Shown here piece after piece: positions 43,456-52,934 of a DNA stretch of 64,000 bases. The DNA is from Pseudoalteromonas luteoviolacea S2607. GTDB lineage: Bacteria; Pseudomonadota; Gammaproteobacteria; Enterobacterales; Alteromonadaceae. Below the pieces are notes generated by a model. The model was not told the DNA's origin. It searched no databases and was given only the letters and a program-made list of their open reading frames with translations. The position numbers were made by a program, and so were the translations under genes. The stretch lies in contig NZ_AUXV01000056.1 in assembly GCF_001625575.1 (NCBI RefSeq), positions 310,001-374,000 of the forward strand, in the 5' to 3' direction. Within the stretch, counting starts at the first letter, position 1. Every line of letters begins with the position of its first letter.

Positions 43456-46400
43456 ATGTCAACAAAAACAATGTTTCATTCGTTTTTTGTAATACTCTCA
43501 ATCTTGCTAAGCGCAGGGATTATCTCGCTATTAATATGGCATGAAGATATGTCTAAATATATGCAGCGCTTTAATTCAATTAACAATCAACATGAAGCTT
43601 TTGTTAACCTACAATCTATGCGCGCTGAACTTTTCTTTAGCCTCAGTAATTATAACAATAAAAAAGATAGTGCAAGCCGCAGTCTCGCAAGTGCTCAGCT
43701 GATTAGTCTAAGAATACAACTCGAGTCTTTACAACCCCACCTTCAACCTAGCATTAGCACCAAATCGACCGTTGATGCTGTAAATAACTACCTCCTACTT
43801 TACAACATCGCAGAAGAAGTGCTGGTCAAAGATCTTGACCAAGCGAGATACGACGTAGATACAGAGGCTTTTGAAAACGCTAATCGCGCTAGCATCGACG
43901 CTATTTCTAGGGCTTTAGATCAAACCGACCAGCAAATAATCATTACACAAAATCAAATAGACACGATACAAGGTAAGCTATTAGCGTCCCTATCTTCCAT
44001 CCTAGTTTCTCTGCTTTTTATGGGGCTCGCTGCTTATTTTTATTTAGCTCGGCGCCTAGTAACCCCCTTCAACGTGCTACACCAAGCTTTTTGTATCAAT
44101 AATCCAACTCAAGGTGGCGTGTCTTTGCCAAAAGGGCTGCAAGGAGAAGTCGCAGATGTTGTTGAAGCCGTTTCTTTAACATACCAAAGCTTGGATGAAC
44201 GAGCAGACATAGCAAAAATTAGACATGCTTTTGGCCGTGAAGTACGACACTGTGTTGACCCCGAAGATATGAGAGTTACGACCGCCAATTTTTTAGCTCA
44301 CAATTTTAACGCACCAAGCGTTGCGATATACAGTTATGACAACAACGAATTTACAGAGCAAGTCTGTGTCGGGTTTCCCGCTTTTTTTGATGACTCTTCG
44401 TCACAAATTCAACGGCTCATCTCAAACAAGACAACCCAGACTTTTTTGAGCCAAAAAGCACAAGCCGTCCTAACAAAAAACGAGCTTTCATTAGCTCTGC
44501 ACTCCGTGCTTTATTTGCCCTTAGTTATAAATGAGGAGTTAGCCGGTGTCACTGTTGTTGCTCTGACAAGCCCGATAAGTGAAGCACAGCTACACTGTCT
44601 AAACCTACTTTCTGAAGATTTAAGTATACAGCTGAGGCTGAGTGAGAATACGCAAAAGCAAATAGAAGCTGAAAATGCACTGGCTGCGCATCTGGAACTT
44701 ACGTTACATATAATAAATGCGATACCAAACCCGACCTACTATAGAGATAAACAAGGCATTTTCATGGGGGTCAATCGGGCTTTCTTGGCCTTTATCGATA
44801 AATTTGAAGTTGAGGTTTCTGACTCTCATTTAAATCAAGTTTTTGACATGCAAACTGCCACCTATCTAGAGTCGAAATCAAAACATACTATCGAGAAAAA
44901 GGAGGCCCACTCCTTTGCTTTATCAATGGAGAATAGCCTAAAAGAAATGCGTGAACTCGTGGTATATGAAGCGCCATTTTTCGACAGTTTGGGAGAGGTA
45001 GGTGGAGTCGTTGGCACATTCTTAGATGTGACCGAACGTAATGAGCTTGAGCGCCAAATGTTAAATGCCAAAGACGAAGCCGATAAAAACGCTCAGGTAA
45101 AAGGTGAGTTTTTAGCAAACATGAGCCATGAGATACGCTCGCCAATGAATGCCATCATAGGTATGTCTCACCTTGCTCTCAATACTGACTTGTCAGCTCA
45201 GCAAGAAGGATACATCACCAAAATTGACTACGCAGCAAAGCAACTACTGAAATTAATTAATGATATTTTAGACTTTTCTAAGATCGAGGCTGGTAAGATT
45301 GATATCGAGTACATTCCTTTTCAACTAGACAAAGTGCTCGACAACGTCGCAACCATTGTTGGGATCAAAGCTCAGGAAAAACAATTAGAGTTTATTTTTA
45401 ACGTACCTACAGATTTACCCATTAACTACCTAGGCGACCCCTTAAGAATATCGCAAGTCCTTATCAATTTGGCTGGAAATGCTGTGAAATTCACTGAACA
45501 AGGCTGCGTATCTGTTTCCATATCCATGCTGGGTTTGGAGGGCGAACTGGCGAAACTCACCTTCTCTGTCAAAGACACGGGCATTGGTATGAACCAAGAG
45601 CAGCAGAAAAAGCTCTTTCAATCATTCTCACAAGCAGATACCTCAACAACACGAAAATACGGCGGTACGGGACTGGGGCTAACAATATCTCAGCAACTAG
45701 TTAAGTTGCTTGGGGGAGAGATTTTTGTAGAAAGTGAACCAGATAAAGGTTCAGAGTTCTACTTCACTTTACCATTGACCATCAATAATCAAGCTTCCTC
45801 GTTATTACAAGACTCAAATAAATTCGCGGGCAAGCGCGCATGCATTGTTGATGATAGTGAGGATGCAAGAGATATTCTTATAGAGATGCTAGAAGGTCTG
45901 GGTTTGAAAACCACCGCTTTTCCAAGCGGCAGCGCGTGTATAAAAGGTTTTCAACAGCAAGGTCAGTCATTTGACATCATGTTTATTGATTGGTTTATGC
46001 CAGATATAGATGGCCTAGAAACCGCTCAACAATTGAAATCACTTGGAATACAAAGCCATTTTGTCCTAGTGACTGCTCATGGCCATGATATCGCGTTAAA
46101 TGATGCTCAAAAAACGCTGTTTGACAGCATGTTGCTAAAACCGCTAAACCCTTCTAATTTGGTGGATTGTTTACAAGCATCATTCATATCTGCCCCGAGC
46201 TCAAAAGCACATCACCCAGCACAGGAGCCAGACAAACGTCTAAACGGCATTCATGTGCTGGTTGCCGAAGATCAACCCGTCAATCAAGAAATCGCTGTTG
46301 AAATACTCTCCTTCCACGGCGCACAGGTGAGCGTGGCCAACAACGGTGAAATTGCAATTCAACAGGTCACGAATACCCAATTTGATGTTGTGCTCATGGA

Positions 46401-47238
46401 TATGCAGATGCCAGTTATGGACGGGATACAAGCAACTAAGTTGATACGAGAGTCCATTTCGCCTGACTCACTGCCTATATTGGCTATGACAGCAAATGCC
46501 ATGGGGCCTGATATTCAGCTTTGTCTGGACGCTGGTATGAATGGCCATGTCGCAAAGCCAATTGATGTCGAGGGGCTAATTCAAGCTATTATTGAGGTTA
46601 CCTGTCACACCCCACTTGAACAACAAGTCAACCAAAGCCACTCTCCTCCTCCTGAAATACCAAAAACGAAAGAGGATATCGAATTAGTGGGTATTGACGT
46701 TGTCGAGGGGATCAGGCGTGCAGCCAGTAACGAAGAGATATACTACAAACTACTAGAAAAGTTTGTTTTTGAGCAAATTGAAGAGATTATTAATCTAAAA
46801 CAAGCCATTGAAATAGGCAATTATGAACTGGCTCTGCATATTCTACATGCTGTCAAAGGTGCTGGTGCGAATCTTTCAATGACATACCTGGCTGATTTAG
46901 CGCAAGAGCTTGAGCAACAGATCAAAGAAGACAATGTTAACGTCGATTTACTTGACACACTTTTAACTCACCTTCAGACAACCAAACAAAAAGTATCCAT
47001 TATTAAAAGCAATCTAGTTGCACCAAACATGGCCACTCAACATTGTTCTTTAAGTGATTTTGCAACAGCTTTAAAGGAATATGATTCGAAAGCAACGGAA
47101 CTTGTAGAGCAGTTAGAGGTAAACGAGCCGCTAGATCTTAAAACCATCAACGAATTAAAAGTTATGGTCTCTCGCTTTCAATTCTCAGAGGCCTACGAAC
47201 TACTTGAGGCGGCAACAGATAATAGCTTAAACGAATAA
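43456..47238 (+). CDS. Multidomain hybrid sensor histidine kinase (GAF-PAS-HK-REC-REC-Hpt)
   Basis: A 1260-residue inner-membrane phosphorelay kinase. A membrane helix lies at about 8-28, a periplasmic helical sensor at about 30-170 and a second helix at about 176-197. Then come a HAMP/linker, a GAF-like domain (about 260-400) and PAS (about 415-530). HisKA has H558 in ANMSHEIRSPMNAI; the ATPase domain has N and G boxes (NLAGNAVKFTEQG, GGTGLGLTISQQL). Two receivers have D845 (FIDWFMPDIDG) and D982 (LMDMQMPVMDG). The C-terminal Hpt domain has H1131 in ILHAVKGAGANL. The arrangement resembles BarA/ArcB relays. The output regulator is not known. Confidence 0.9.
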   Translation: MSTKTMFHSFFVILSILLSAGIISLLIWHEDMSKYMQRFNSINNQHEAFVNLQSMRAELFFSLSNYNNKKDSASRSLASAQLISLRIQLESLQPHLQPSISTKSTVDAVNNYLLLYNIAEEVLVKDLDQARYDVDTEAFENANRASIDAISRALDQTDQQIIITQNQIDTIQGKLLASLSSILVSLLFMGLAAYFYLARRLVTPFNVLHQAFCINNPTQGGVSLPKGLQGEVADVVEAVSLTYQSLDERADIAKIRHAFGREVRHCVDPEDMRVTTANFLAHNFNAPSVAIYSYDNNEFTEQVCVGFPAFFDDSSSQIQRLISNKTTQTFLSQKAQAVLTKNELSLALHSVLYLPLVINEELAGVTVVALTSPISEAQLHCLNLLSEDLSIQLRLSENTQKQIEAENALAAHLELTLHIINAIPNPTYYRDKQGIFMGVNRAFLAFIDKFEVEVSDSHLNQVFDMQTATYLESKSKHTIEKKEAHSFALSMENSLKEMRELVVYEAPFFDSLGEVGGVVGTFLDVTERNELERQMLNAKDEADKNAQVKGEFLANMSHEIRSPMNAIIGMSHLALNTDLSAQQEGYITKIDYAAKQLLKLINDILDFSKIEAGKIDIEYIPFQLDKVLDNVATIVGIKAQEKQLEFIFNVPTDLPINYLGDPLRISQVLINLAGNAVKFTEQGCVSVSISMLGLEGELAKLTFSVKDTGIGMNQEQQKKLFQSFSQADTSTTRKYGGTGLGLTISQQLVKLLGGEIFVESEPDKGSEFYFTLPLTINNQASSLLQDSNKFAGKRACIVDDSEDARDILIEMLEGLGLKTTAFPSGSACIKGFQQQGQSFDIMFIDWFMPDIDGLETAQQLKSLGIQSHFVLVTAHGHDIALNDAQKTLFDSMLLKPLNPSNLVDCLQASFISAPSSKAHHPAQEPDKRLNGIHVLVAEDQPVNQEIAVEILSFHGAQVSVANNGEIAIQQVTNTQFDVVLMDMQMPVMDGIQATKLIRESISPDSLPILAMTANAMGPDIQLCLDAGMNGHVAKPIDVEGLIQAIIEVTCHTPLEQQVNQSHSPPPEIPKTKEDIELVGIDVVEGIRRAASNEEIYYKLLEKFVFEQIEEIINLKQAIEIGNYELALHILHAVKGAGANLSMTYLADLAQELEQQIKEDNVNVDLLDTLLTHLQTTKQKVSIIKSNLVAPNMATQHCSLSDFATALKEYDSKATELVEQLEVNEPLDLKTINELKVMVSRFQFSEAYELLEAATDNSLNE

Positions 47239-47240
47239 GT

Positions 47241-47273
47241 TAATAGCCATGCTGTGTAAGTGCATGGCTATTA
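47241..47273. terminator. Bidirectional terminator between the hybrid kinase and DUF3334 genes
   Basis: TAATAGCCATGC (47241-47252) and GCATGGCTATTA (47262-47273) form a perfect twelve-base stem between convergent stops. Confidence 0.7.
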
Positions 47274-47283
47274 CTAGATTTAA

Positions 47284-47973
47284 CTACAGGCCCAACTCGG
47301 CCATAAAGTCATCATCAGCCGCATCTTCTTGCGTGTCAGCTGGTTTTTGTGCTTTTGTTTTTGTCGATGTCGTATTTTGTTTCGCGATAATGTCATCTGG
47401 GTCAACAGCCTCAGAAATATCAAAGTCATGTAACTTGATAAACTCTGTTTTATCCATCGCAAGCTCTAGATAGAAAATGTTTTGACCTTGCGTTGTGAAA
47501 GTAACACGCCTTGCTTGAGGTCGGTCCATCGTCGTATCAACAGAAATTTGTACTTGCTTGTTGATTGCCATCATCTTCGGTTGGTTTTGTGTAATAGACG
47601 TATGTAACTGCTCTCTCACTTTGCTTGTGAAATCACCTACAATTTGGTTCATCAACTCACCAAGTACATTTGATACATCATCCGACAAATGACTTTGCGC
47701 TATTTCACTTTCCGGCATGCCCATATTACGCATGTAATCCTGATAAACTTCCATCGCTGCTTGCGCTGTAAAGTTGGTTACAACCAACCCAGTAAAACCA
47801 CCATCAAACAATACAAAGCAACCGATATCAGGTCTCATACAGGTACGTGTGATTTTTTGTACCATCGCTGAATAAGCGATTTGATTGCCACTTGCAGAAG
47901 ACAGGACTTCTGTTACCGAGTGACAAAGTGTTGATAGGATATCTTCAGTGCTGACCACTTTATTTTTCGCCAT
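47284..47973 (-). CDS. DUF3334-family protein (CheX/CheC-like)
   Basis: A 229-residue soluble protein of a family found in Alteromonadales and Vibrionales. Residues 1-170 look like a CheX-type phosphatase fold (SHLSDDVSNVLGELMNQIVGD resembles the ExxN motif). The C-terminal 50 residues are acidic and rich in Thr, Gln and Asp and end DDDFMAELGL, a possible interaction tail. Function is not established. It sits between the hybrid kinase and cmoA. A link to chemotaxis or two-component control is only suggested by the fold. Confidence 0.75.
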   Translation of the reverse strand: MAKNKVVSTEDILSTLCHSVTEVLSSASGNQIAYSAMVQKITRTCMRPDIGCFVLFDGGFTGLVVTNFTAQAAMEVYQDYMRNMGMPESEIAQSHLSDDVSNVLGELMNQIVGDFTSKVREQLHTSITQNQPKMMAINKQVQISVDTTMDRPQARRVTFTTQGQNIFYLELAMDKTEFIKLHDFDISEAVDPDDIIAKQNTTSTKTKAQKPADTQEDAADDDFMAELGL

Positions 47974-48090
47974 TTCTTATCTCATTTTTTACTTCTTATG
48001 ACTAATAGTAGCCAAGCTACTCAATTTATCACTGACTATCCAGTATAAAATGCTAAAATAGCGAGATTATTTTTGTATGAGAGTAGTAAA

Positions 48091-48816
48091 GTGACTGGCA
48101 AAGACAGTATTTATGCCACAGAGCAAAAAGTTAAGGACTTCACCTTCGACGAAAATGTGGTCGAAGTGTTTCCAGATATGATACAGCGTTCCGTTCCAGG
48201 TTACGCCACAATGGTCAATAACATGGGAAAGTTGGCTGGCCAATTTGCACAAAGTAATTCCAACCTCTACGACCTTGGATGCTCTTTAGGTGCAGTAACG
48301 CTGAGTATGAGACGAAATATCGACAAAGAAAACTGCCAAATCATCGCTATAGATAACTCAGCACCGATGGTTGAACGTTGCCAACTGCATTTAAAAGGCT
48401 TTAGGTCAGATGTGCCAGTAGATGTGCAACTAGGTGACATCAATGATGTAAACATTGAAAATGCCAGCGTCGTTGCCATGAACTTTACCTTGCAGTTTAT
48501 TCCACCAGAACAAAGACAGACTGTGCTAGAAAAAATATATGCGGGCCTTAAGCCTGGTGGTGCCCTGTTGCTCTCAGAGAAGATTAAAGGTGAAAATGAC
48601 ATAAGAGACAATTTATTGATTGATTTGCATCATGACTTTAAGCGTCAAAATGGCTATTCAGAGCTTGAAATCAGTCAAAAGCGAACAGCCATTGAAAACA
48701 TTATGCGCACAGATGCACTGAGCACACACTTAGGCCGATTAAGCGCTGTTGGTTTTTCGAACACACAAGTGTGGTACCAATGCTTTAACTTTTGCTCAAT
48801 GATTGCAATTAAATAA
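48091..48816 (+). CDS. cmoA: Carboxy-S-adenosyl-L-methionine synthase
   Basis: CmoA makes carboxy-SAM from SAM and prephenate for the wobble uridine cmo5U34 of tRNA. I choose GTG 48091 (241 residues): GAGAG is seven bases upstream, and the TTG at 48073 would place that site inside the gene. The Rossmann motif is LYDLGCSLGAVTLSMRR. Conserved are DNSAPMVERC, NFTLQFIPPEQR and the C-terminal CFNFCSMIAIK. It is followed after ten bases by cmoB. Confidence 0.95.
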   Translation: MTGKDSIYATEQKVKDFTFDENVVEVFPDMIQRSVPGYATMVNNMGKLAGQFAQSNSNLYDLGCSLGAVTLSMRRNIDKENCQIIAIDNSAPMVERCQLHLKGFRSDVPVDVQLGDINDVNIENASVVAMNFTLQFIPPEQRQTVLEKIYAGLKPGGALLLSEKIKGENDIRDNLLIDLHHDFKRQNGYSELEISQKRTAIENIMRTDALSTHLGRLSAVGFSNTQVWYQCFNFCSMIAIK

Positions 48817-48826
48817 CGAGGACACT

Positions 48827-49795
48827 ATGAACGCTTGGTTTACTGACTTTTATGCCGCTATCGCCAAAACGCAATTAAGTCACTGGCTCGACACGCTACC
48901 TGCTCAATTGACTCATTGGCAAAATGAAGCGCAGCATGGTGATTGGCCTAAATGGGAAAAGGTGTTGAAGAACCTACCAGAGATCAATACCGACCAGATT
49001 AACATCGAAGACCGCGTAGAGTTCAGCTCTAGCGATGATTTGTCTGAAGGCCATAAAAAACAATTAAATCATTTATTAAGGCGGATGATGCCTTGGCGCA
49101 AAGGTCCATTCCATATTCATGGTATTCATATCGACACTGAGTGGCGCAGTGATTGGAAATGGGACAGATTGCTCCCTCACATCAGCGATCTACACGGCCG
49201 CACAGTACTAGATATTGGCTGTGGTTCTGGTTATCACCTATGGCGAATGAAAGGTGCAGGTGCAGAGTTTGTAGTAGGAATTGACCCTTCAGATTTGTTT
49301 TTAAGCCAATTTCAGGCGATAAAACACTTTAATCCTGATCCTAATGTGCACTTGTTGCCCTTAGGTGTGGAGCAATTACCTGAATTAAAAGCTTTTGACA
49401 CCGTTTTCTCAATGGGTGTACTTTACCACCGTCGCTCTCCTATCGACTTTTTAAGTCAATTGCGTGCACAACTTCGCAAAGGCGGTGAGCTCGTGCTTGA
49501 GACATTGGTGATTGAGGGTGATGTAAACACCGTTTTAGTGCCCACAGACCGCTATGCGAAAATGCGCAATGTTTGGTATATACCAAGCTGCGACGCTCTA
49601 AAACTATGGTTAGAACGCGTAGGGTTTAAGAATGTACGCGTGGTCAATAAAGATGTGACCTCGCTTGATGAGCAGCGTAAAACTGAGTGGATGGAAACAG
49701 AGTCATTAGCAGATTTCTTAGACCCGCAAGATCCATCAAAAACAATTGAAGGGTACCCTGCGCCATTACGGGCAATTTTTGTCGCTGAAGCTTAG
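48827..49795 (+). CDS. cmoB: tRNA U34 carboxymethyltransferase
   Basis: CmoB transfers the carboxymethyl group of carboxy-SAM to 5-hydroxyuridine 34 of tRNA. ATG 48827, with GAGG seven bases upstream, gives 322 residues (E. coli 323). Key motifs are LMPWRKGPF-like RMMPWRKGPFHIHG, DTEWRSDWKWDR, VLDIGCGSGYHLWRM, SMGVLYHRRSPIDFL and the C-terminal TEWMETESLADFLDP. It is cotranscribed with cmoA and ended by a hairpin. Confidence 0.96.
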   Translation: MNAWFTDFYAAIAKTQLSHWLDTLPAQLTHWQNEAQHGDWPKWEKVLKNLPEINTDQINIEDRVEFSSSDDLSEGHKKQLNHLLRRMMPWRKGPFHIHGIHIDTEWRSDWKWDRLLPHISDLHGRTVLDIGCGSGYHLWRMKGAGAEFVVGIDPSDLFLSQFQAIKHFNPDPNVHLLPLGVEQLPELKAFDTVFSMGVLYHRRSPIDFLSQLRAQLRKGGELVLETLVIEGDVNTVLVPTDRYAKMRNVWYIPSCDALKLWLERVGFKNVRVVNKDVTSLDEQRKTEWMETESLADFLDPQDPSKTIEGYPAPLRAIFVAEA

Positions 49796-49805
49796 GATTT
49801 TTTTG

Positions 49806-49834
49806 CCTATGCCGCCAGTTGCTTGTGGCATAGG
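49806..49834 (+). terminator. Hairpin after cmoB
   Basis: CCTATGCC (49806-49813) pairs with GGCATAGG (49827-49834), eleven bases after the stop. The tail ATTTCCTC is weak. Confidence 0.5.
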
Positions 49835-50011
49835 ATTTCCTCTTGATTAACACGCTTCTGAACAAATGCCCAAAAAATGCAAAATGCGCTTTTGCTAATT
49901 AAGTGAATACGTATCCTCGATGTCTAAGATAGCTTAACTATTGACTGCATGACACTCTACAAAATAAATTTGAACAGTGCCAACGCTATTTAAGACGGGA
50001 CACTGATAAAG

Positions 50012-50041
50012 AAAAAGCCGCTAAACTAGCGGCTTTTTTTG
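50012..50041 (-). terminator. Strong terminator after the AbgT-family gene
   Basis: AAAAAGCCGCTA and TAGCGGCTTTTT pair with a three-base loop and have A/T tracts on both sides. It can stop the minus-strand transporter transcript and any read-through from cmoB. Confidence 0.85.
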
Positions 50042-50044
50042 ACC

Positions 50045-51598
50045 TTACCCAGCTGGGTAGATGTAACTTGATTGCAGGCCTAATGGAACACCTAGTCCCC
50101 AATAAGCTAACAAAAAGATACTCCAACCAACTAAGAAAGCGATAGAGTACGGGATCATAAGAGCAATTAACGTACCAATTCCCGTATTCTTAACATACTT
50201 TTGACAATATACGACCACTAACGGGAAGTAAGGCATCAAAGGTGTAATAATGTTTGAACTGGAATCACCGACACGGTAAGCCGCCTGAGTTAAATCTGGT
50301 GACAAGCCCAGTTGCATTAGCATCGGTACAAAGATCGGACCTAATAGAGCCCACTTAGCAGAACTAGAACCTACAAATAGATTAACAAATGCGGTCAAGA
50401 AAATAATACCAATGACAGTTACTGAGCTAGGAAGTGCAAGTGCTTTTAACACTTCGGCACCCTCAATTGCTAGTAACGCCCCTAAGTTAGACTGGCTAAA
50501 TGCAGCAATAAATAACGCACAGAAGAACGCCATAACAATATAGTAAGCCATGCTTCCCATCGACTTACTCATCGCGTCAATCATATCTTTTGAAGACTTG
50601 AATGTGCCAACAATGAAACCGTATACAGCACCCGGTATCCAGAATAGTAAGAAAATCAATGGCACGATTGATTGCATCAATGGCGCGCTAAACTCTGTTA
50701 ATGCGCCACTTGGGCTACGCAGGGCTGAATCTTCGCCACTTGCTGCATATATTAAAAGCGCAATACCAGCTAACATCACGCCAGATGCCGCTAAGAAAGC
50801 TTTTTTCTCTTTTGCATTTACTTCATCAAAAGACGGTAAACTGTTTGTGTCGCCATCAACTTCAGTGTTTTTAAGTCTGGGTTCAATAATTTTATCAGTA
50901 ATGTACCAACCCAATAGAATGATAAATAGGCTTGATGCAGATGTGAAGAACCAGTTATTAAGCGGGTTTACAGCAATCTCTGGATCAATAATTTGCGCAG
51001 CGCTTTGTGTAAAGCTTTGCAATAATGGGTCGATACCAGAGGGGATAAAGTTAGCACTGAAGCCACCGCTTACACCAGCGAACGCTGCCGCGATGCCAGC
51101 TAGAGGGTGACGGCCCATTGCATAAAAAATAACGCCTGCTAAAGGAATAACCAATACATAGCCCGCGTCAGTTGCGGTATGACTCACAATGGCAATTAGG
51201 ATTATTGATGGCGTTAACAATGCTTGAGGCGTTCTTTTAAGCATTAGTTTTAGACCCGTATTAATGTAGCCTGAGTGCTCAGCAACACCTACACCTAACA
51301 TTGCGACTAAAACAACACCGAGTGGCGCAAAACCAGTAAAAGTTTTTACCATGGAGGCTAGGAAATTGGCGAGGGCGTCGCCACTTAGTAAGTTGTGAAC
51401 AACAATCGCTTCCCCTGTACGCGGGTCAATTGCGTCAAAATTAGTGCCAGACAGCATCCAAGATAGTAGCCATATCAGCAACATAGCTGATAGGAAAATG
51501 ATGGCAGGATCGGGTAGTTTATTCCCTACGCGCTCGATCCCATTAAGAAAACGCGCAACTGCCCCACTCGGTGCTGCCGTTTCTGTTGATTGACTCAT
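50045..51598 (-). CDS. AbgT-family transporter
   Basis: A 517-residue inner-membrane protein with about eleven to thirteen helices of the AbgT family (p-aminobenzoyl-glutamate uptake in E. coli; sulfonamide efflux in MtrF and YdaH). Family motifs are SHTATDAGYVLVIPLAG, FAGVSGGFSANFIPSGID and GDSSSNIITPLMPYFPLVV. The start is ATG 51598; an upstream TTG adds four residues without a ribosome site. It is a single gene. Import or export cannot be decided from sequence. Confidence 0.93.
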   Translation of the reverse strand: MSQSTETAAPSGAVARFLNGIERVGNKLPDPAIIFLSAMLLIWLLSWMLSGTNFDAIDPRTGEAIVVHNLLSGDALANFLASMVKTFTGFAPLGVVLVAMLGVGVAEHSGYINTGLKLMLKRTPQALLTPSIILIAIVSHTATDAGYVLVIPLAGVIFYAMGRHPLAGIAAAFAGVSGGFSANFIPSGIDPLLQSFTQSAAQIIDPEIAVNPLNNWFFTSASSLFIILLGWYITDKIIEPRLKNTEVDGDTNSLPSFDEVNAKEKKAFLAASGVMLAGIALLIYAASGEDSALRSPSGALTEFSAPLMQSIVPLIFLLFWIPGAVYGFIVGTFKSSKDMIDAMSKSMGSMAYYIVMAFFCALFIAAFSQSNLGALLAIEGAEVLKALALPSSVTVIGIIFLTAFVNLFVGSSSAKWALLGPIFVPMLMQLGLSPDLTQAAYRVGDSSSNIITPLMPYFPLVVVYCQKYVKNTGIGTLIALMIPYSIAFLVGWSIFLLAYWGLGVPLGLQSSYIYPAG

Positions 51599-51816
51599 AA
51601 TGGTTCCCAAACAATAAAATTGTCTAACCTTAACTTAACAAAGCTAGCGAAAGCAATATTCCGTTCCTGAATTACCAACTACTTGGCTAAATTGCACGCA
51701 AAATTGCATAATTCCTTACGCTAAATCACAAAAATAAGAAACAGACGGGCTATACTAACCTTACTTCAGTGCCAAAAAACCGCGTCGTATAGTAACGCAT
51801 CATAAGTGGATTAGTT

Positions 51817-52659
51817 ATGATAGAAATCGATAATATTGTTCTCAATGACGTAGAGAAAGGCTTTTCGCTACCTCCAAAACCTGAATTACTCACGCATTTA
51901 CATGAGCTCCTACAATCAGAAGAGCCAGAATTAGGACAAATCGCTGACCTAATTGCAACCGACGTTGCGACATCGGCAGCAGTACTTAAAGTAATTAACT
52001 CGTCTTCCTATGGATTTTCGCGGACCATAACAGATATCAAACAGGCAGTTATGTTTCTGGGCTTAAATAGTGTCGCCAACCTTGTTACCGGCTTTTTACT
52101 TAAGCAAGCTTTCGATCAGTCTCAATGCTGTATCAGCTTGGAGCGGTTTTGGGATACGGCCAACGAAATTTCAGAAGTAGCAATGCTCATTGGTAGAAAA
52201 ATGCCAGTTCAAGTACCATTAGAAAGCTTGCACATGTTAGGGTTATTTCATGATGCTGGCATTCCCGCTATGGCCCTAAAATTTGATGACTATATCAATG
52301 TCCTTTCTAGCGCCAATAGCAACCACGATATGCTGTTAGTTGATCAAGAAAGTGCCATCTACAATACCAACCATGCCACAATAGGTTATTTTCTCGCCAC
52401 GAGCTGGAATTTACCCAAGTCTATTTGCAAACTTATATTACGACACCACGATTTAGAGTTTTTTAAAGAGCCGCATGAACAAGACTTTGCATGCACTATG
52501 GCAGCACTAAAAATGGCTGAGCATTTAGTACAAATAAACAAACGCTTTGTCTCTGTTCCCGATTGGGAATATTTAAAAACGGACATACTTCACGTACTGG
52601 AACTAGATGAAGATGCTTATCAAGATATTAAAGACGATGTCGAAGAGTTGTTTTCTTAG
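51817..52659 (+). CDS. HDOD-domain signalling protein
   Basis: A 280-residue cytoplasmic protein whose residues 15-215 form an HDOD domain: SLPPKPELLTHLHELL, then LIATDVATSAAVLKVINSSSYG, then IKQAVMFLGLNSVANLV and LHMLGLFHDAGI. HDOD is an HD-type fold that usually lacks hydrolase activity and works in signal output. The HD pair here is present as FHDAG, but the upstream His is not clear. It is a single gene with a hairpin downstream. Confidence 0.88.
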   Translation: MIEIDNIVLNDVEKGFSLPPKPELLTHLHELLQSEEPELGQIADLIATDVATSAAVLKVINSSSYGFSRTITDIKQAVMFLGLNSVANLVTGFLLKQAFDQSQCCISLERFWDTANEISEVAMLIGRKMPVQVPLESLHMLGLFHDAGIPAMALKFDDYINVLSSANSNHDMLLVDQESAIYNTNHATIGYFLATSWNLPKSICKLILRHHDLEFFKEPHEQDFACTMAALKMAEHLVQINKRFVSVPDWEYLKTDILHVLELDEDAYQDIKDDVEELFS

Positions 52660-52695
52660 TTAGATGCCTCGCATAAATTAATTCATCCCCTTTTA

Positions 52696-52732
52696 CTTAA
52701 CACCGCTGAGCGATAATTTCCGCGGTGTTAAG
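52696..52732 (+). terminator. Terminator of the HDOD gene
   Basis: CTTAACACCGC (52696-52706) and GCGGTGTTAAG (52722-52732) form a perfect eleven-base stem, 37 bases after the stop. The tail TTCTCTAA is weak. Confidence 0.6.
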
Positions 52733-52934
52733 TTCTCTAATGAAAAATAAATATTCATTTCAATCGTCTAGTTTTTATTGGAACGATTGCACTTTTTAAA
52801 TAAATGTAAATGAAAGTGAATTTAGCTCTATGATTGCGAACAGAAAGCGATTAGACTATACGTTCCAAATTTAAATACAGCGTTATTTTACTCGTAGCTT
52901 TCTAGAAAACTCTCAGGTCTTAAAAGGGAAAATT

